Below the pieces are notes generated by a model. The model made no database searches. It was given only the letters and a program-made list of their open reading frames with translations, and was not told where the DNA came from. Shown here one piece after another: positions 7,482 through 11,793 of a stretch of DNA of 11,793 bases (positions are counted from its first letter, which is position 1; each line of letters begins with the position of its first letter). Both the position numbers and the translations under genes were made by a program. Source of the DNA: Gp6-AA40 sp046765795 (GTDB lineage Bacteria; Acidobacteriota; Vicinamibacteria; Vicinamibacterales; UBA2999); contig JBKPRH010000355.1 of assembly GCA_046765795.1 (NCBI GenBank), positions 1-11,793 of the forward strand, given 5' to 3'.

Positions 7482-8564
7482 ATGCCGCTATCGATCCTGA
7501 TCGCGGGCGGCGGAACGGGTGGCCATCTGTATCCGGGAATCGCGGTCGCACGCGAGGTGATGAAGCGTGTGCCCGATGCGACGGTGACCTTCGTGGGGAC
7601 AGCCGCGGGTATCGAAGCGCGCGTCATTCCTCGCGAGGGCTTCACGCTCGAACTGATTCGAAGCGCGGGATTGAAAGGCAAGTCGGTGGCGTCGATCGCG
7701 CGTGGCATGAGCCTGCTGCCGGCCAGCGCCCTCGATGCAGCGCAGGTCATCAGCCGGCGGCGGCCGCGCGTGGTGATCGGCGTGGGTGGGTACAGCTCGG
7801 GTCCCGTCGTTGCGCTCGCCGCGATGCGCGGCGTGCCGACGATGCTCATGGAGCAGAACGCGGTGCCGGGGTTGACCAACCGGCTGCTGGCGTCACTCGT
7901 GAGCGCCGCAGCCGTGACCTACAACGAGAGCATGTCGTTCTTCGGGCGCAAGGCATTCGTCTCGGGCAATCCGGTTCGGCCGGAGTTTTTCGAGGAGGCG
8001 TATGAGCAACCGAGTTCGCCGCCAGGGGCGGCACGGGTTCTAGTCTTTGGCGGCTCTCAGGGCGCGCACGCGATCAACATGGCCATGGTGGAGGCAGCGG
8101 CGCGGCTGGCAGCCGCCTCACCTCGAGTGGCGATCACGCACCAGACAGGGGAACGCGATCTGGAGGTGGTCCGCGACGGGTATCGGCGGGCCGGCTTGGA
8201 GGCCCGGGTCGAGCCGTTCCTGTTCGCGATGGATCGGGAGATGAAGTCGGCAGACGTGGTCGTATGCCGCTCGGGCGCGACTACGTTGGCGGAACTGACG
8301 GCGGCACGGCGGGCATCGATCCTCGTGCCGTTCCCCGGCGCCACTGACGATCACCAGCGCAAGAACGCGGACGTGCTGGTGAAGCAAGGGGCGGCGCGGA
8401 TGGTGGAACAGCGCGAGCTGACTGGCGATCGGTTGTCGACAGAGATCCTCGCGCTGGCATCGGATGCGGACGCGCGGCGGAGGATCGCTGAGGCCGCGGG
8501 GCGGCTGGCGCGGCCTGACGCGGCGCGGGTGATCGTCGACAAGGTGCTGGAGTTGGCGAAGTGA
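7482..8564 (+). CDS. murG: MurG, lipid I GlcNAc transferase making lipid II
   Basis: MurG is a peripheral inner-membrane GT-B glycosyltransferase that moves GlcNAc from UDP-GlcNAc to lipid I. The 360 residues are of usual length. The N-terminal domain has the glycine-rich GGGTGGHLYPG (9-19), IGVGGYSSGP (99-108) and EQNAVPGLTNR (124-134). The linker carries GNPVRPEF (162-169). The C-terminal domain, which binds the donor sugar nucleotide, has FGGSQGAHAIN (189-199), HQTGE (220-224), CRSGATTLAEL (262-272) and PFPGATDDHQRKNA (283-296). The ATG follows the ftsW stop by three bases, which themselves form a second in-frame TGA. An ATG at 7478 is out of frame. No strong ribosome binding site is seen, so expression is probably coupled to ftsW. 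The gene is followed by a 46-bp spacer containing short tandem repeats. Confidence 0.98.
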   Translation: MPLSILIAGGGTGGHLYPGIAVAREVMKRVPDATVTFVGTAAGIEARVIPREGFTLELIRSAGLKGKSVASIARGMSLLPASALDAAQVISRRRPRVVIGVGGYSSGPVVALAAMRGVPTMLMEQNAVPGLTNRLLASLVSAAAVTYNESMSFFGRKAFVSGNPVRPEFFEEAYEQPSSPPGAARVLVFGGSQGAHAINMAMVEAAARLAAASPRVAITHQTGERDLEVVRDGYRRAGLEARVEPFLFAMDREMKSADVVVCRSGATTLAELTAARRASILVPFPGATDDHQRKNADVLVKQGAARMVEQRELTGDRLSTEILALASDADARRRIAEAAGRLARPDAARVIVDKVLELAK

Positions 8565-8572
8565 ACCGAGCT

Positions 8573-8607
8573 GTTCCAGGTTCCACGTTCCAGGTTCCGG
8601 GTTCGAC
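8573..8607. repeat. Five tandem 7-bp units in the murG-murC spacer
   Basis: The units read GTTCCAG, GTTCCAC, GTTCCAG, GTTCCGG and GTTCGAC without spacers, filling 35 of the 46 bases between the murG stop and the murC start. The other strand reads as GGAAC-based heptamers. The array ends three bases before the murC GTG and occupies the place where a ribosome binding site would be. From memory, similar GGAACCT-type heptamer runs occur between genes of some acidobacterial genomes; I cannot check this here. Confidence 0.8.
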
Positions 8608-8610
8608 GCC

Positions 8611-10020
8611 GTGATGCTTGGCCAAACTCGCCGGATCCACTTCGTGGGAATCGGCGGGATCGGAATGAGCGGGATCGCGGAACTGCTCGCGAACCTGGGT
8701 TACGCAGTGAGCGGGTCAGACGCCAGGCGATCGGACGTGACGGCGCGGCTTGAACAGGCGTTCGGCGTGGCGATTTTCGAAGGACACGCCGCGAGTCACG
8801 TCGGCGATGCGGATGTGGTGGTGGTTTCGTCGGCCGTGCGATCGAGCAACCCCGAGATCGTCGCCGCGAGAGAGCGTGGGATTCCGGTGATCCCGCGCGC
8901 CGAGATGCTGGCCGAATTGATGCGGCTGCGTTTCTCGATCGCGGTAGCGGGATCGCACGGCAAGACGACGACGACCTCGATGATCGCGCTGGTGCTCGAG
9001 CGGGGCGGCCTCGATCCGACCGCAGTGATTGGCGGACGGCTCAGCGCATTCGGGAGCAACGCGCGACTCGGACGCGGCGAGTACATGGTGGCGGAAGCGG
9101 ATGAAAGCGATCGGTCGTTCCTCATGTTGTGGCCGTCGATCGCGGTGATGACCAACATCGATCTGGAGCACATGGAGGCCTACGGGGGCGGTTTGGCGGA
9201 TCTACAGCAGGCGTTTCTCGACTTCGCGAACAAAGTGCCGTTCTACGGCGCGGCGGTGGCGTGTGTCGAGGATCAGAACCTGGCGGCGATCCTTCCGCGA
9301 GTGAGACGTCAGGTCGTGACCTACGGCCTCGATGATCCGCGCGCGCACGTCGTCGGCGCCGGGATCGAGCTGGGCGCTTTCGGCGGCAGATGTCAGGTCT
9401 ATCGCCGAACGCGCGACGGCATGGAGCTCCTGGGCCGACTCGAGCTGGCCGTGCCTGGTCGTCACAACCTGCAGAACGCGCTGGCGGCCGTTGCGGTCGC
9501 TCAGCGCATCGGTCTCGACTTTCCGCGTGTCGCCGCGGCGCTGGCCGGTTTCCACGGTGCCGAGCGCCGATTCGAGCCGCACGGGGAAGCGGGTGGGGTG
9601 CTGGTCATCGACGATTACGGACACCACCCGACTGAGATCGCAGCGGTGATGGCAGCCGCGCGAGCGACTCTCGACCGTCGAATCGTGGTGGCGTTTCAGC
9701 CACACCGCTATTCGCGGACGGCGCATCTGCTCGATGCGTTCGGTCCTGCGCTCGCCGGTGCCGACGAGATCGTGTTGACCGACATCTATGCGGCCGGGGA
9801 GGACCCGATCCCAGGTGTCACCGTCGAAAGCCTGGCCGAGGCGATTCGAACCGGGTCGGGTCGTCCGGTTCACGTGGTGAAGGCACTGAAAGACGTCGTG
9901 CCCACGCTGTTGACGATCGTCGGTCCAGGCGACGCGGTGATCACGCTGGGTGCGGGATCGATCGGCACGCTGCCGAAGATGTTGATGCAGGCCCTCGCGG
10001 AGAAAGGCACTCAGCACTGA
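8611..10020 (+). CDS. murC: UDP-MurNAc:L-alanine ligase MurC
   Basis: MurC starts the stem peptide by adding L-Ala to UDP-MurNAc, using ATP, in the cytoplasm. With 469 residues it is full length. The N domain has HFVGIGGIGMSGIAELL (10-26). The ATP loop GSHGKTTTT is at 114-122, EADESDRSF at 162-170 and TNIDLEHMEAYG at 181-192. GRHNLQNALAA (283-293) supplies N286 and N289, ERRFEPHG (318-325) supplies R320, and DDYGHHPTEI (334-343) supplies D335. FQPHRYSRT (362-370) and YAAGE (393-397) are typical MurC C-domain motifs. The start is either GTG at 8611 or the adjacent ATG at 8614; no clear ribosome binding site precedes either, because heptamer repeats fill that place. The longer form is given, but ATG is at least as likely. 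The stop shares one base with the ftsQ ATG. murB does not follow, unlike in many dcw clusters. Confidence 0.97.
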   Translation: MMLGQTRRIHFVGIGGIGMSGIAELLANLGYAVSGSDARRSDVTARLEQAFGVAIFEGHAASHVGDADVVVVSSAVRSSNPEIVAARERGIPVIPRAEMLAELMRLRFSIAVAGSHGKTTTTSMIALVLERGGLDPTAVIGGRLSAFGSNARLGRGEYMVAEADESDRSFLMLWPSIAVMTNIDLEHMEAYGGGLADLQQAFLDFANKVPFYGAAVACVEDQNLAAILPRVRRQVVTYGLDDPRAHVVGAGIELGAFGGRCQVYRRTRDGMELLGRLELAVPGRHNLQNALAAVAVAQRIGLDFPRVAAALAGFHGAERRFEPHGEAGGVLVIDDYGHHPTEIAAVMAAARATLDRRIVVAFQPHRYSRTAHLLDAFGPALAGADEIVLTDIYAAGEDPIPGVTVESLAEAIRTGSGRPVHVVKALKDVVPTLLTIVGPGDAVITLGAGSIGTLPKMLMQALAEKGTQH

Positions 10021-10850
10021 TGCCTGTTGCGGCTCCGGCGGACAAGCGCTTCAGACGCGCACAGGTGACGCCGAAAGGTCGTCGCGCGTGGCGGCGTCCG
10101 TCGTGGTGGACGCTTGGCCGGCTGCTGATCGTGTTCCTGCTGGTCGGCTTCGGTATGTATCGCGCCGTCGACCTCGTGCTGTCCGCAGAGGCGTTGACCG
10201 TCACACGTATCACCGTGCGTGGTAACGAGCGGCTGTCGCGTGGCGAAGTGCTCGCACTTCTCGAGGGGCTGCGCGGAGAAAGCATGGTGACCGCCGATCT
10301 CGAACGCTGGCGCCAGAAGTTGATGAGCTCACCGTGGGTGGCCGATGCGGCACTGCGTCGCGAGTTGCCCGGCACGCTCTCGGTGCTGGTGTCGGAGCGG
10401 CAGCCCATGGCGATCGGGCGGATTCGCGACGTGCTGTATCTCATCGATCATCAGGGCGCGATCATCGACGAGTTCGGTCCCAACTACGCCGAGTTCGATC
10501 TGCCGATCGTGGACGGCCTGGCCTCACGGCACCCTGGCGGCACGCTCGTTGACGATGCGCGAGCGGCGCTCGCTGCGCGGTTGCTGCTCGACTTGCAACG
10601 CCGTCCCGATCTCGCCGCCCGGCTGTCGCAGGTCGACGTCACCGACGTGCACGACGCGATCCTCGTGCTCAAAGAAGACACCGTGTTCGTTCATGTCGGC
10701 ACGGAGAAGTTTGTCGAGCGCGTCCAGTCATACATCGATCTGATCCCCGCGTTGCGCGAGCGAATACCCGAGATTGACTACGTCGATCTGCGATTCGACG
10801 AACGCGTGTACGTCCGCCCCTCCCGCGGAAGGAGACAGCGTGGCTCGTAG
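10020..10850 (+). CDS. ftsQ: Cell division protein FtsQ (DivIB family)
   Basis: FtsQ is a bitopic inner-membrane protein that recruits FtsB/FtsL and controls septal synthesis. The 276 residues show a basic, proline-containing cytoplasmic tail (1-28), one membrane segment (about 31-50, WTLGRLLIVFLLVGFGMYRA) and a periplasmic part. The POTRA domain runs from about 59 to 128, with ITVRGNERLSRGEVLALLEG (64-83), SPWVADAALRRELPGTL (104-120) and VLVSERQPMA (122-131). The beta domain follows to about 265 and ends in the typical YVDLRFDERVYVRP (254-267). The ATG overlaps the murC stop (TGATG), with AAAGG about 12 bases upstream. The last 11 bases overlap the ftsA start region. Sequence conservation in this family is low, so the call rests on domain layout plus position between murC and ftsA. 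Confidence 0.94.
   Translation: MPVAAPADKRFRRAQVTPKGRRAWRRPSWWTLGRLLIVFLLVGFGMYRAVDLVLSAEALTVTRITVRGNERLSRGEVLALLEGLRGESMVTADLERWRQKLMSSPWVADAALRRELPGTLSVLVSERQPMAIGRIRDVLYLIDHQGAIIDEFGPNYAEFDLPIVDGLASRHPGGTLVDDARAALAARLLLDLQRRPDLAARLSQVDVTDVHDAILVLKEDTVFVHVGTEKFVERVQSYIDLIPALRERIPEIDYVDLRFDERVYVRPSRGRRQRGS
10829..10834 (+). promoter_or_regulatory. Ribosome binding site of ftsA
   Basis: AAGGAG lies five bases before the GTG at 10840 and inside the 3' end of ftsQ. It is the clearest Shine-Dalgarno sequence in the window and fixes the ftsA start, giving an 11-base overlap with ftsQ. Confidence 0.8.
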
Positions 10851-11793
10851 AGAGCGATACATCGTCGGACTCGACGTCGGTACGTCCACCGTCGTCTGCG
10901 TCGTCTGTGAAGGCATGGACGACAACAGCCTGCATGTGGTGGGTATCGGTGTCGCCGAGTCGCGCGGCATCAAGCGCGGCGTCGTGGTCAATCTCGAGGC
11001 GGCGGTGGACTCGATCAAGAAAGCGATCGAAGAAGCCGAGTTGATGGCCGGCATCGAAATCGACTCGGTGTATCTCGCACTCTCGGGTCCGCACGTGAAG
11101 GGATTCAACAGTCGCGGTGTGATTGCCGTCGCCGGGAAGAACCGCGAGATTACCCGCGACGATGTGCGCCGGGCCATCGATGCCGCGAAGGCGGTGGCGC
11201 TGCCGACCGGACGCGAGATTCTGCACGTGCTGCCGCAGGACTTTGTCGTTGACGATCAGGACGGGATCGGCGCGCCGATCGGCATGACTGGCGCACGGCT
11301 CGAGGTCAATGTCCACGTCGTGACCGGAGCGGTGTCGTCCACGCAGAACATCGTCGCCTGTGTCAATCGTGCCGGCGTGAACGTTGTGGACACCGTGATC
11401 GAGCAGCTCGCGGCCGCAGAAGCTGTGCTCACGCCCGATGAAAAGGAGCTTGGTGTCGCGCTGGTGGATATCGGTGGCGGCACGGCCGATCTCGCGATCT
11501 ACGAGCGCGGCAATCTGTGGCACACCGGCGTCGTCGCGGTCGGCGGCGATCACTTCACCAGCGACATCGCGGTCGGCCTGCGCACGCCGATTCCCGACGC
11601 GGAGAAGTTGAAACGCAAGAGCGGCTGCGCGTTGTCGTCGATGGTGGACGAGGACGAGACCATCGAAGTCGCGAGCGTGGGTGGACGCAAGCCCCGCTTG
11701 ATGGCGCGGCGGATCCTCTCGGAGATCCTCCAGCCGCGTGCGGAAGAGATCTTTCACCTGGTGTGGGACGAGATTCGCCGCGCGGGATATGAG
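10840..11793 (+). CDS. ftsA: Cell division protein FtsA, N-terminal 318 residues; 3' end outside window
   Basis: FtsA is an actin-like ATPase that anchors FtsZ filaments to the membrane and recruits the divisome. The frame is open from the GTG to the last base, so the C-terminal membrane-targeting helix is not seen. Residues 7-18 (YIVGLDVGTSTV) form the phosphate-1 loop. RGIKRGVVVNLE (45-56) is typical of FtsA, and the FtsA-specific 1C (SHS2) insertion lies at roughly 85-165 (IDSVYLALSGPHVKGFNSRG begins at 73). ALVDIGGGTADLAIY (207-221) is the phosphate-2 motif, with D210 and D216. HTGVVAVGGDHFTSDIAVGL (228-247) is also characteristic. The GTG is preceded by a strong AAGGAG, and ftsZ would be expected next. 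Pilus ATPase PilM and MreB share the fold, but the 1C-domain sequence and the position after ftsQ settle the identity. Confidence 0.96.
   Translation, partial: MARRERYIVGLDVGTSTVVCVVCEGMDDNSLHVVGIGVAESRGIKRGVVVNLEAAVDSIKKAIEEAELMAGIEIDSVYLALSGPHVKGFNSRGVIAVAGKNREITRDDVRRAIDAAKAVALPTGREILHVLPQDFVVDDQDGIGAPIGMTGARLEVNVHVVTGAVSSTQNIVACVNRAGVNVVDTVIEQLAAAEAVLTPDEKELGVALVDIGGGTADLAIYERGNLWHTGVVAVGGDHFTSDIAVGLRTPIPDAEKLKRKSGCALSSMVDEDETIEVASVGGRKPRLMARRILSEILQPRAEEIFHLVWDEIRRAGYE

Noticed and set aside
7220..8005. A 261-codon + strand frame across ftsW-murG
   Set aside because: It has a compositionally biased translation overlapping two real genes in another frame, with no domain and no ribosome binding site.
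8573..8607. Possible CRISPR-like array
   Set aside because: The units are 7 bp and contiguous, with no unique spacers, and no cas gene is present.
8281..8640. A - strand frame containing EPGTWN/EPGT repeats
   Set aside because: The repeated residues come from the heptamer DNA array, and the rest is antisense to murG. It does not look like a protein gene.
1..11793. A novel defence, mobile or biosynthetic system
   Set aside because: All coding capacity is accounted for by ten standard dcw genes on one strand. Only the short repeats and a few gene details are unusual.

Overview
This window is an almost gap-free segment of a bacterial division and cell wall (dcw) cluster, with every gene on the + strand. 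In order it holds ftsI (3' end only), murE, murF, mraY, murD, ftsW, murG, murC, ftsQ and ftsA (5' part only). I see no genes on the - strand, no tRNA or rRNA, no CRISPR array, no transposase and no phage gene. I find no evidence of an undescribed multi-gene system.

The DNA is GC-rich. Several genes begin with GTG or TTG, and most junctions overlap or abut (ATGA, TGATG, TAG|TTG). MurE carries the DNPR motif of meso-diaminopimelate-adding enzymes, so a meso-DAP peptidoglycan is expected. The division transpeptidase ends in a single PASTA domain. murB and ddl are not between murC and ftsQ, where many bacteria have them. Together with the short intergenic repeats this fits a Gram-negative, GC-rich lineage such as Acidobacteriota (perhaps Vicinamibacteria-like), but the taxonomic guess comes from memory and is only moderately secure.

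The genes form one pathway. In the cytoplasm MurC, MurD, MurE and MurF add the stem peptide to UDP-MurNAc. MraY loads the product onto undecaprenyl phosphate (lipid I), and MurG adds GlcNAc (lipid II). At the septum FtsW polymerises lipid II and FtsI crosslinks it. FtsQ links the inner-membrane divisome, and FtsA ties FtsZ to the membrane.

There are only two real gaps, and repeat-like DNA fills or dominates both. Between murD and ftsW (about 200 bp) lies an imperfect palindrome of about 120 bp whose left arm contains the murD stop codon; a shorter hairpin follows. Between murG and murC (46 bp) lie five tandem 7-bp units. These gaps split the cluster into ftsI-murD, ftsW-murG and murC-ftsA blocks. 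Two other points deserve attention. MurD differs from its three sister ligases in this window at two positions reported as invariant in Mur ligases. murE and murF lie in the same frame, separated by a single TAG.
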